A program made the position numbers and the translations under genes. Under the pieces are notes generated by a model. That model was given only the letters and a program-made list of their open reading frames with translations. It was not told the origin of the DNA and ran no database searches. A DNA stretch of 7,411 bases from Nanobdellota archaeon (GTDB taxonomy: Archaea; Nanobdellota; Nanobdellia; Pacearchaeales; GW2011-AR1), in contig JAGVIM010000256.1 of the NCBI GenBank assembly GCA_020056045.1, forward strand, positions 1-7,411, in the 5' to 3' direction. This document shows positions 1 through 5,925 of the stretch, piece by piece (positions within the stretch are counted from its first letter, which is position 1; each line of letters opens with the position of its first letter).

Positions 1-49
1 AAACATGTTAAGTTAAGGGATCTTTGCAATAAACTTATCAGTAATAAGT

Positions 50-83
50 AAAATAAAAAAAAATAAAAGAAAAAAGAAAAAGT
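50..83 (-). terminator. oligo-T transcription termination tract of the S-layer gene
   Basis: Immediately after the S-layer stop codon (90-92) the minus strand reads a series of T runs broken by single C or A bases, the longest being nine Ts. Archaeal RNA polymerase terminates at such T-rich tracts without needing a hairpin. Beyond the tract lies a 6-bp inverted repeat with a 5-nt loop (33-38 with 44-49, ACTTAT/ATAAGT). Its relevance is uncertain, because the T tract comes before it rather than after it. Confidence 0.7.
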
Positions 84-89
84 TAAACT

Positions 90-2498
90 TTAAGCAGTTA
101 CTTGTGGAAACACTTCTGATGAACCAACATCAGATTTAGCTCCTGTAGATAACAATTTAGCTACTGCAGCTTGAGTATCTGCAGCATTATAACCTGCAAC
201 TAACATTGCTACTTTTGTAGCTCCTGCAGCATTATATGGCGATGTAACTGTTTTTATAATATATCCTCCAGCACTTACTTTTGCAGCAAGAGTGAAGTCG
301 TCACCACAAAGAACAGTATCACTACCTAATATCTTTGCAGCAGCCATATTAATACAGCTTCCACCAACAACTATTAGATTCTTTCCTTTGAAAGATTCTA
401 CTTCATTGTCTCTAAATACAAGTACTTGTCCACCAGTTCCTGGTGTTATAACTACACTTGGAGATGATATGTAAACATTTGCAAAAACTTCACCACCATG
501 ATATTCTACATCAGCAGAATATTGGTCGCTATTTGCCTTGTCAAGAGTTACTCTTGAAGCAAGATCTGAATAAACATATGATTCCCATAGCTTTGAGTTA
601 CTTTCTGTTTCATAAGCAGTATAAGTTCCTCCTACAGTAGATGCAGTTACTTTCTTAGTTGTTGTACCAGATGTAGTCAAGTTAATATATAAATTACTTA
701 CATTAAGATTTCCATTCTTATCTTCTTCAGACATCCATAAGGTCCACAATGTTTTATTATTACCATTTCCAGCAGTAAGATTTGAATTAGTATTCAAAGC
801 TCCTTGTCTAGTAGAGTTTGAAGCATCAGTTACCCAATAAGGTAATTGGATTTTCATTCCTTCAGCAGTATAAAGCTGATTGAATGAACCTCCAGAATTA
901 ACTGTTAAAGTTACATTCTTAGCTACTGCATTTGATATGAAACCAATAGCAGTTACTGTTAATTCAATATTACTTCCGCCTATTGAACAAACCGAAGCTA
1001 CTTGCTTATCATCACAAAGAATATCTCCTGTTATTGCATTCTTAATGTCTGTAGAATTTACTCCAGTGGTTGTATCACCAGCTACTGAAGCTTTTAAGTA
1101 ATAAGATTCAGCAGTTCTTCCATCAGACCAAGATACAACAAATACATCACTTTCACCACTTGTAGCATTGTATACAAGGGCTGTACTGTTTGAAGTTGCT
1201 AATTTTTGATCAGCAGCTTTTCCAATATCATCAAATAAACCTGTTGAAGTACTAGCTTTTAAAAGAGGTATTGTTACATCTCCATCTTTTATTTTAGTTT
1301 TTAATTCTATGACATCGTCACCAGAATAATCAACAGTTGTTACTTCTTTTGTAGGCATTGTTGTATTTGCAATTGTATACTTTACAGCTTCAAATCCAGG
1401 CATTAATAATTCCTTTCCAGGAGCTAAAAATGATTCATCCGAGACTATCCACTTAAGAGTTATCTTATTAATAAGAGTATTTGCACCAGAAGTTGTTAAA
1501 GATATAAACGCATATATATCATCAACATTCTTGTCATTTAGCTTAATTACAGCATCATGTGTTAATTCCAACTTTCCTTTACCAAGACTGAATTCTACAC
1601 TTTTTACTCCACCTTGATAGTTCTGTACATTGATTTCTTTTACACCAATGAAAGTTCCATCTGTTAATTTATAGGTGTTTGCAGTACTACTTAGTGTATT
1701 TGTAGTTTCTCCATTAACAGTGAATTTTACAGCATTATCTGAGATAAATGCTATAGAGACATCATATGTCTTTCCATCAATTGTTAATTGTTTAGAGTCA
1801 CCCTCACTAAGCATTGAAGTTGTAGCAGAATCAAGTAATATTATTTTTGGAGTTGATGTGTTCTTGAAGTCTAAGATATAATATTCTTTTCCAAGAATAG
1901 TTAACTTAGTATTTTCAAAATCAGTTGCATCTCCAGAAGATCCAGTTACTGATTCAGGTCTAGTTATAAAGTCAATTGTATAGTTAGCAACATAAGCGTT
2001 TGAACTTAACTTAAAGCCCAATGTAGGTACTTTATTGTTATAGTCAGAATCAGAAAAATCTGCGAATGTCAAATTACCCAAGTCTAATTTTTGAGTAGAT
2101 TTGTATTCATTATTATTCTTATTCCTATAAACACCATCAGCTAACAATGTTGGAAGGTCAGATTTTGTAACAGCAGTTCCCCAAACAGTAGAGATTCCAT
2201 CACCAAGATTTAACTTAGTTGATGTTTTTGATAGTAAAAAACTATCTCCTCCACTTGTTGTAGACGTTGTTAATGCAGCTCCAGGAACTAGTTTATTAAG
2301 GCTAGCTTGAATATCTGTAGCAGAATTAAAGTCTGAAGGAGCAACGACTGAAGCTGACCCTACCACAATAGCTACATCAGAACTTCCACTTACCACAAAT
2401 GGTAATGGGTATGATGCAGCAGCAGCAAAGCCGACTGTACTTGATAGCATAACAGCACTTGCTAGTACTGAAGCTACTTTTTTATAATTAAATTTCAT
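90..2498 (-). CDS. S-layer protein (methanococcal/DPANN type), secreted
   Basis: This is the likely major surface-layer protein, which would assemble a paracrystalline lattice outside the membrane. The first ~28 residues form a Sec signal peptide: Lys at 2, 6 and 7, a hydrophobic core rich in Ala/Val/Ser, and AAAA before the mature SYPLPF. Next comes the typical N-terminal S-layer segment (DVAIVVGSASVVAPSDF). A middle section of beta-rich repeats carries phrases such as ILGKEYYILDF, IDGKTYDVSI and GGVKSVEFSLGKG that recur in S-layer proteins of DPANN archaea and methanococci (recalled, not searched). The C-terminal domain from about residue 690 has LIVVGGSCI (~708-716), a CGDDF block and LVAGYNAADTQAAV, as in the S-layer C-terminal family. 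Two likely disulfide pairs are visible (ILC..SVC and GGSC..VLCG). About 13 N-X-S/T sequons are present. At 802 residues it is longer than the ~550 of Methanococcus proteins. No C-terminal membrane segment or sorting tail is visible, so its attachment is unclear. The start is fixed by a strong Shine-Dalgarno site. Confidence 0.93.
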   Translation of the reverse strand: MKFNYKKVASVLASAVMLSSTVGFAAAASYPLPFVVSGSSDVAIVVGSASVVAPSDFNSATDIQASLNKLVPGAALTTSTTSGGDSFLLSKTSTKLNLGDGISTVWGTAVTKSDLPTLLADGVYRNKNNNEYKSTQKLDLGNLTFADFSDSDYNNKVPTLGFKLSSNAYVANYTIDFITRPESVTGSSGDATDFENTKLTILGKEYYILDFKNTSTPKIILLDSATTSMLSEGDSKQLTIDGKTYDVSIAFISDNAVKFTVNGETTNTLSSTANTYKLTDGTFIGVKEINVQNYQGGVKSVEFSLGKGKLELTHDAVIKLNDKNVDDIYAFISLTTSGANTLINKITLKWIVSDESFLAPGKELLMPGFEAVKYTIANTTMPTKEVTTVDYSGDDVIELKTKIKDGDVTIPLLKASTSTGLFDDIGKAADQKLATSNSTALVYNATSGESDVFVVSWSDGRTAESYYLKASVAGDTTTGVNSTDIKNAITGDILCDDKQVASVCSIGGSNIELTVTAIGFISNAVAKNVTLTVNSGGSFNQLYTAEGMKIQLPYWVTDASNSTRQGALNTNSNLTAGNGNNKTLWTLWMSEEDKNGNLNVSNLYINLTTSGTTTKKVTASTVGGTYTAYETESNSKLWESYVYSDLASRVTLDKANSDQYSADVEYHGGEVFANVYISSPSVVITPGTGGQVLVFRDNEVESFKGKNLIVVGGSCINMAAAKILGSDTVLCGDDFTLAAKVSAGGYIIKTVTSPYNAAGATKVAMLVAGYNAADTQAAVAKLLSTGAKSDVGSSEVFPQVTA

Positions 2499-2507
2499 TA
2501 TTTTTTA

Positions 2508-2513
2508 ACCTCC
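2508..2513 (-). promoter_or_regulatory. strong Shine-Dalgarno site of the S-layer gene
   Basis: On the minus strand AAAGGAGGTTAA lies upstream of the S-layer ATG. Its core, GGAGGT, is separated from the ATG by 9 nt and is a full match to the archaeal anti-SD sequence. It decides the start codon and fits a very highly translated gene. It also lies inside a four-codon reading frame, ATGAAAGGAGGTTAA, at 2505-2519. Confidence 0.88.
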
Positions 2514-2539
2514 TTTCATTAATATTAAAGATTACTTTA

Positions 2540-2566
2540 TTCAAATGTTTTTAATATCTATTTGAA
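2540..2566. repeat. inverted repeat TTCAAAT-N13-ATTTGAA in the S-layer leader
   Basis: TTCAAAT at 2540-2546 and ATTTGAA at 2560-2566 are perfect 7-bp inverted copies with a 13-nt spacer. In the S-layer leader RNA this could form a weak A/U-rich stem about 27 nt upstream of the Shine-Dalgarno core. If the proximal TATA is used, it would overlap the start site as DNA. Chance is a real alternative at this base composition. Confidence 0.35.
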
Positions 2567-2575
2567 TTTTTTATA
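2567..2575 (-). promoter_or_regulatory. possible proximal S-layer TATA box
   Basis: The minus strand reads TATAAAAAA, preceded by GATAACAG. A start about 25 nt downstream would leave a leader of roughly 45-50 nt, a more ordinary length than from the distal promoter. The upstream element is a poor BRE and the surrounding DNA is so A/T-rich that chance matches are likely. It is listed as an alternative or second promoter. Confidence 0.28.
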
Positions 2576-2682
2576 CTGTTATCTCTTTTCAAAAAAACTG
2601 TTTAAACTCACCGATTATTATTACCCAATTTAATTAGGCAATACTTAATAATATCAAATTTGCTTTAAAAATCTTTCTAATT

Positions 2683-2700
2683 TAAACCCTCTAAACCCTC
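2683..2700 (-). repeat. tandem 9-bp repeat GAGGGTTTA x2 at the predicted S-layer transcription start
   Basis: The minus strand reads GAGGGTTTA twice without a gap, that is TAAACCCTC twice on the plus strand (2683-2691 and 2692-2700). A degenerate third copy, GAGGTTTTTTAA, lies directly upstream at 2712-2701. The pair sits at the start site expected from the 2727-2741 TATA box, so it could be a regulator site or the 5' end of the leader. G-rich runs stand out in this A/T-rich region. Confidence 0.6.
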
Positions 2701-2726
2701 TTAAAAAACCTCATTTTTTGACTCTT

Positions 2727-2741
2727 ATTTATAAAGCTTTT
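2727..2741 (-). promoter_or_regulatory. probable main S-layer promoter (BRE + TATA box)
   Basis: The minus strand reads AAAAGCTTTATAAAT. The purine-rich AAAAGC (2741-2736) fits a TFB recognition element and TTTATAAAT (2735-2727) is a near-ideal archaeal TATA box. With the usual ~25-nt spacing, transcription should begin near 2700-2706, giving a leader of about 200 nt before the S-layer ATG. It is the best BRE/TATA match in the region, but it is unusually far from the gene. Confidence 0.62.
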
Positions 2742-2753
2742 GATGTCATTAAT

Positions 2754-2767
2754 TTAGGGCAACCTAA
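2754..2767. repeat. hyphenated inverted repeat TTAGG-GCAA-CCTAA beside the S-layer promoter
   Basis: TTAGG (2754-2758) and CCTAA (2763-2767) are perfect inverted copies around GCAA. The element lies about 13 bp upstream of the BRE/TATA of the S-layer promoter, a good place for an operator or activator site. A related TTAGGCAA occurs at 2634-2641, inside the predicted leader. A five-base half-site is short, so this is suggestive only. Confidence 0.4.
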
Positions 2768-2890
2768 TTATAGTTAATTAAAAAAGATTATTTATTTTAA
2801 TAAAAAGTGCCATAAATAAATAGGGTATATTTTATAACATATATTCTAATAATTAACTAGTATTAAAATTATATATATTATAGATATATG

Positions 2891-2904
2891 GGAGAATTTA
2901 TATA
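2891..2904 (+). promoter_or_regulatory. promoter of the HTH regulator (BRE + TATA box)
   Basis: GGAGAA (2891-2896) followed by TTTATATA (2897-2904) matches an archaeal BRE/TATA pair. The start expected ~25 nt downstream is near 2925, leaving about 20 nt before the ATG at 2947. No Shine-Dalgarno site lies in that short leader, which reads only A/T. The hydrolase gene 33 nt beyond the HTH gene may share this transcript. Confidence 0.55.
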
Positions 2905-2946
2905 GTATAGCTACTTTTATGTAATATAAAAACATAATTTTTTAAA

Positions 2947-3297
2947 ATGGCAAAACAAATTAAGGAAATTTCTATATCTTTAACAGAAAAGGAAGGTACT
3001 TTTACATCTATATTTCATAAAATACGGGGTGAAAACAAAAATTCTGAAGTTTCGAGTCTAAGACACTTGCTAAGTAATGAAAAGGCAAGGCTTTTACATA
3101 TAGCTAAGACAAAAAAACCAGAATCTATCTATAAATTAGCTAAACTTTTGGGAAGGGATTTTAAGTCAGTAAGGCAAGATATTAGGGTATTGGAAAGATT
3201 TGGATTCATAGAATTAATTTCCAATCATAAAAACAACAGGGAATTATTAATGCCAGTAGTTGATGCAGATAAGGTAATTATAACAATTAATCTATAA
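2947..3297 (+). CDS. winged-helix DNA-binding protein, HVO_A0114-like
   Basis: This is a 116-residue cytoplasmic protein, likely a transcriptional regulator. Residues ~35-95 form a winged helix. SSLRHLLSNEKARLLHIA is the first helix pair, ESIYKLAKLLGRDFKSVRQD covers the helix-turn-helix with its recognition helix, and IRVLERFGFIEL leads into the wing (SNHKNNRELLMP). The PESIYKLAKLLGRD...V..D...LE..G.IE pattern is typical of the archaeal HVO_A0114 putative DNA-binding family (MarR/ArsR-like fold), whose biology is poorly known. Some members are annotated as antitoxin-like, but no toxin-like partner is adjacent here. No ligand or metal site is evident. The ATG lacks a Shine-Dalgarno site and sits just behind a TATA box, so a short-leader transcript fits. 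It is divergent to the S-layer gene and upstream of the hydrolase gene, so either could be its target (inference). Confidence 0.82.
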   Translation: MAKQIKEISISLTEKEGTFTSIFHKIRGENKNSEVSSLRHLLSNEKARLLHIAKTKKPESIYKLAKLLGRDFKSVRQDIRVLERFGFIELISNHKNNRELLMPVVDADKVIITINL

Positions 3298-3330
3298 ATT
3301 CCTTATTTTATTAAAATTAGGTTATTTTTA

Positions 3331-5355
3331 ATGCTTAACATGAAAAAGAGGGATAAAAATAAGAGAAATAAAACTAGAAAGAGAGTGATAATAATCATAA
3401 TTTTGGGAATAATAGCCCTAATTCTTGCTCTTTTTGGAGCAAAAATTTATTTAATTATAAACCTTTTAATAGGAAATGATGTTTTAGTAAGGGTAAATGC
3501 AGACAAAGAAAACCTTTTTCTTTATCATAATCAATCAGAAGTAATTAAGATTAAAACTGACATTCTAGCAAACCCTTTTTGCACTGTATATTGTAATTAT
3601 AGTTTTCGCGATATAAGTTATAATAACCTATTAGAATCTAATAACTTTAGCCTTAAATCCATAAATCCTGTGCTTAAGGAATTTGAACTAAATTCTCCTT
3701 TAAAAGGAACAGGTCAAATATTATATGGGTTTGAAATAGAGTGCAATAGCAAAAAAACCTATTTTTGCGATACTTCAGAAGAAATAAAATCAAGAACCCT
3801 TCTTTTAACACTAAATTATAATTTAACAGAAGATGAATCTAAGCTTAAGCAAGATTCAAAACAAGAGCTTATTCAAATATTAACACAATTAGATTATATT
3901 TCTATTAATCTAAACATTTTTGATTTTTTAAACTCAGATTTAAGCAATTATATTGATTTTAGTATATTAAATAACCAATCTTTAAATATAAAATCCCTTA
4001 TTTATTCTATAAATTCAACTGCAAAACAATCAGAATTGCTTTGGAAAGACCAGAATTATCAAGAATTATCAGTTCAATTAGAAGTTTTAAAACAACAAAT
4101 TGAAGAAATAAACTATAAATTCAATAATTTAAATAAGACTTTATATGATAACCTAACTTCCTATAACATTCTAGCTGATAAAATAGAAATGACTAGGTTT
4201 AATCTAAGAAACCTTCAAAATTTAACAGTTTCAAATACTACCCTTATAGAAATAAACAAGACCCTGAATGATTTTAAAAATTTTAATTTGATTTTAAATC
4301 AAAATTATACAATTAACCATAAGCTTAATTCAATAACTAATTTAGAAAATAAAACATTTCAATTATTAGAATTAGCTCAAAAAGATAAAGATCTTAATTT
4401 ATCAGAAGCTGTTTCTACAGAACAAATAAATAACTTAAGCCTGATAAAAGGAAATTTTAAAAACCAAAATTCTTCCTTTGAACCAGTATTTAATGATCCA
4501 GAATCTGAATGCTGTTTATTTGGAAAATGTGAAAAATGCTGTGATGATTCTTGTTCTAAAGATGAATCCAAATTCCCAATATTGTTTATTCCAGGACATT
4601 CTTTTAATAAAGAGATTTTTTCAGACTATATCTTTCATTCTTTTAATGATATTCAAAATGCTCTTGAAAAAGATGGCTACTTAAATGCAGGCTCTATTTT
4701 TACCTCATATAATTCTGAAAAAGGAGTCTGGGGGAAAGTTAACTATCCCTTAACAGTTGGTTCTAGTTATTATTTTGATATTTTAAAAAATACTCAAGGA
4801 GAAACACTTCTTGAATCAAAAGCAGACAATATTGATACCTATGCTCTAAGATTAAATGATATAATAAAAACATTAAAAGAAAAAACAAACAAAGACAAAG
4901 TAATAATAGTTACCTATAGCATGGGCGGACTAGTTGCTAGAAGATATATACAAATATTTGGAGATAGCAGTGTATCTAATTTAATAATGATCGCTTCTCC
5001 AAATAAAGGAATAAGTGGAAGTACTCTAAGCTATTGTCCTATCTTTGGCTCAAAAATAGAATGCGATGATATGAATCAAGATAGTTTATTCATGAACAAA
5101 TTAAATAATGGCGGAATTCCCAAAATACCTATCTATAACTTAATTGGAATTGGATGTAATACAGATGGTGAAGCAGGCGATGGAGTTATTAAAAATAGTA
5201 GTGCTTATTTAGATTGGGCAAACAACTATTATATTAATAGTAGTTGTGGCGAACTCTTTCAATATTCACATGTAGAAATATTAAATATTAATAAATATCC
5301 AGAAGTTCTTAATATTATTAAATCAATAGAAAATTCATCCATTACAGATTTCTAA
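3331..5355 (+). CDS. membrane-anchored surface protein with helical stalk and C-terminal alpha/beta-hydrolase (lipase-like)
   Basis: This 674-residue protein has a Lys/Arg-rich N-terminus (residues 5-18) and one membrane segment (~19-48), so the rest should lie outside the cell. Residues ~50-165 look beta-rich with two probable disulfides (CTVYC, and C..C in the IECNS/YFCD stretch). Residues ~165-365 are helical and coiled-coil-like, and 124-384 contain no proline. A six-Cys linker follows (C394, C395, C400, C403, C404, C408). The C-terminal domain begins ILFIPGHSFNK (oxyanion-type loop), then VIIVTYSMGG with probable nucleophile S530, ASPNKG at 555-560, GDGV with probable acid D617, and YSH with H647. 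The order fits class 2 lipase/PGAP1/LCAT-like esterases, but the first Gly of G-x-S-x-G is Thr528. The substrate is unknown; lipid ester or acyl-protein hydrolysis is inference. There are 19 N-X-S/T sequons. AGGT 8 nt upstream supports this start, and M4 (3340) is the alternative. It follows the HTH gene by 33 nt. Confidence 0.8.
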   Translation: MLNMKKRDKNKRNKTRKRVIIIIILGIIALILALFGAKIYLIINLLIGNDVLVRVNADKENLFLYHNQSEVIKIKTDILANPFCTVYCNYSFRDISYNNLLESNNFSLKSINPVLKEFELNSPLKGTGQILYGFEIECNSKKTYFCDTSEEIKSRTLLLTLNYNLTEDESKLKQDSKQELIQILTQLDYISINLNIFDFLNSDLSNYIDFSILNNQSLNIKSLIYSINSTAKQSELLWKDQNYQELSVQLEVLKQQIEEINYKFNNLNKTLYDNLTSYNILADKIEMTRFNLRNLQNLTVSNTTLIEINKTLNDFKNFNLILNQNYTINHKLNSITNLENKTFQLLELAQKDKDLNLSEAVSTEQINNLSLIKGNFKNQNSSFEPVFNDPESECCLFGKCEKCCDDSCSKDESKFPILFIPGHSFNKEIFSDYIFHSFNDIQNALEKDGYLNAGSIFTSYNSEKGVWGKVNYPLTVGSSYYFDILKNTQGETLLESKADNIDTYALRLNDIIKTLKEKTNKDKVIIVTYSMGGLVARRYIQIFGDSSVSNLIMIASPNKGISGSTLSYCPIFGSKIECDDMNQDSLFMNKLNNGGIPKIPIYNLIGIGCNTDGEAGDGVIKNSSAYLDWANNYYINSSCGELFQYSHVEILNINKYPEVLNIIKSIENSSITDF

Positions 5356-5874
5356 TTCAACATTAATTAAACCTGTATTTAATGAACCAGGGGAAACAGT
5401 CTGACTTCCCCCTTGGATAGAACTACAATTACTAAAAATTCCATTTTGAGTGCTAACTAATGAATTTGGAGCTTCTTTACTGTTTAAAGCTTTAAAATAA
5501 ATTTCAAGCTTATAAGCTTTATAATGATAATCTTCACTAGGTTTTAGACTTTCATCAAGTGCTTTTTTCATAAAAGATTCAAGTGCATCACAAACCTTTC
5601 TACCATCTTTACATTTCTTTTCTGAATTTTTATTACAATCTTTTATTAAATCTTGCATTTCCCTATATCTTGGATAATAATCAGAAGCACAATCAGTAGT
5701 ATAATACATTGCAGCCTGTAAAAAATTAGAAACTTCAATACTACTTTTTCTAGTTTTATCTACTTTAAATGCAGTTAATGAAAGAAATATAACTCCAATT
5801 ATTGTAACAATAACAACTATTATTACAAATCCAACCATTTCTTGCTGAGCTCTTTTATTATTTTTAATTTTCAT
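5335..5874 (-). CDS. type IV pilin-like secreted protein, cysteine-rich
   Basis: This 179-residue protein has a class III (prepilin) leader: a basic N-terminus KIKNNKRA, a probable cleavage after Ala9, then QQEM, with Gln at +1 and Glu at +3, directly followed by a ~22-residue hydrophobic helix. This resembles archaeal prepilins cut by a FlaK/EppA-type peptidase, in which Q+1 is favoured. The external part is hydrophilic with six Cys (TDC, KDC, KKC, KVC, NC, IC), consistent with three disulfides. Its function beyond a pilin or pseudopilin subunit is unknown. The start is supported by GAGGT at 5882-5886, 7 nt upstream. It is the last of three minus-strand genes, and a 51-bp gap with a hairpin separates it from the previous one. 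Its final 21 bp, including the TGA stop, overlap the convergent hydrolase gene. Confidence 0.72.
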   Translation of the reverse strand: MKIKNNKRAQQEMVGFVIIVVIVTIIGVIFLSLTAFKVDKTRKSSIEVSNFLQAAMYYTTDCASDYYPRYREMQDLIKDCNKNSEKKCKDGRKVCDALESFMKKALDESLKPSEDYHYKAYKLEIYFKALNSKEAPNSLVSTQNGIFSNCSSIQGGSQTVSPGSLNTGLINVELEICNG

Positions 5875-5881
5875 AAGTTTT

Positions 5882-5886
5882 ACCTC
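5882..5886 (-). promoter_or_regulatory. Shine-Dalgarno site of the last pilin-like gene
   Basis: The minus strand reads AAGAGGTAAAACTT before the ATG. The core GAGGT matches the archaeal anti-SD sequence and lies 7 nt from the start codon at 5874. It confirms the start that leaves a short basic segment ahead of the prepilin cleavage site. Confidence 0.7.
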
Positions 5887-5900
5887 TTAAAACTAGGATT

Positions 5901-5923
5901 TGAAAATTCTTTTAGAATTTTCA
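5901..5923 (-). other. perfect 9-bp intercistronic hairpin
   Basis: TGAAAATTC (5901-5909) and GAATTTTCA (5915-5923) are perfect inverted copies with a 5-nt loop. On the minus-strand transcript the stem starts two bases after the stop codon of the 5926 gene and ends 14 nt before the next gene's Shine-Dalgarno core. No T-run follows it on that strand, so it is not a classic intrinsic terminator. A processing or 3'-end stabilising role is possible. Confidence 0.55.
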
Positions 5924-5925
5924 TT

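Larger units (their letters stand above)
2499..2946. other. 448-bp divergent promoter region, no gene
   Basis: This very AT-rich stretch separates the divergently transcribed S-layer and HTH genes. No ORF of useful size, tRNA or C/D-box guide RNA was found by eye. It holds a strong S-layer promoter (2727-2741), a weaker proximal minus-strand TATA (2567-2575), a tandem 9-bp repeat (2683-2700), a hyphenated inverted repeat (2754-2767), an AT-rich inverted repeat (2540-2566), the S-layer Shine-Dalgarno site (2508-2513), and the plus-strand promoter of the HTH gene (2891-2904). The stretch 2800-2890 is nearly pure A/T with no further recognisable element. Confidence 0.85.

Noticed and set aside
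33..49. Hairpin ACTTAT/ATAAGT as an intrinsic terminator of the S-layer gene
   Set aside because: On the minus strand the T tract comes before the stem, not after it. The T tract alone is the more likely terminator.
292..1881. Several 60-73 codon plus-strand frames inside the S-layer gene
   Set aside because: They lie antisense to a well-recognised S-layer coding region, have no Shine-Dalgarno or family features, and arise from the complement of Ser/Thr/Ala-rich codons.
2600..2607. GTTTAAAC, a perfect 8-bp palindrome in the S-layer leader
   Set aside because: It is short, A/T-rich and self-complementary without a loop. No second copy or position relative to a promoter supports a function.
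2621..2638. ACCCAATTTAATTAGG as an operator palindrome
   Set aside because: Two of the seven pairs are mismatched, and the matching core is A/T only, so it is no better than chance here.
2821..2890. Alternating TA stretches as an origin or DNA-unwinding element
   Set aside because: There are no repeated origin boxes, no Orc1/Cdc6 gene and no G-rich flanks. The stretch is simply A/T-rich promoter DNA.
2947..3297. HTH protein as the antitoxin of a toxin-antitoxin pair
   Set aside because: Neither neighbour resembles a toxin. The next gene is a 674-residue membrane hydrolase and the gene behind is the S-layer protein.
4377..4684. Short frames on both strands inside the hydrolase gene
   Set aside because: They are embedded in the conserved Cys-linker and hydrolase start of the 3331-5355 gene and show no independent coding signals.
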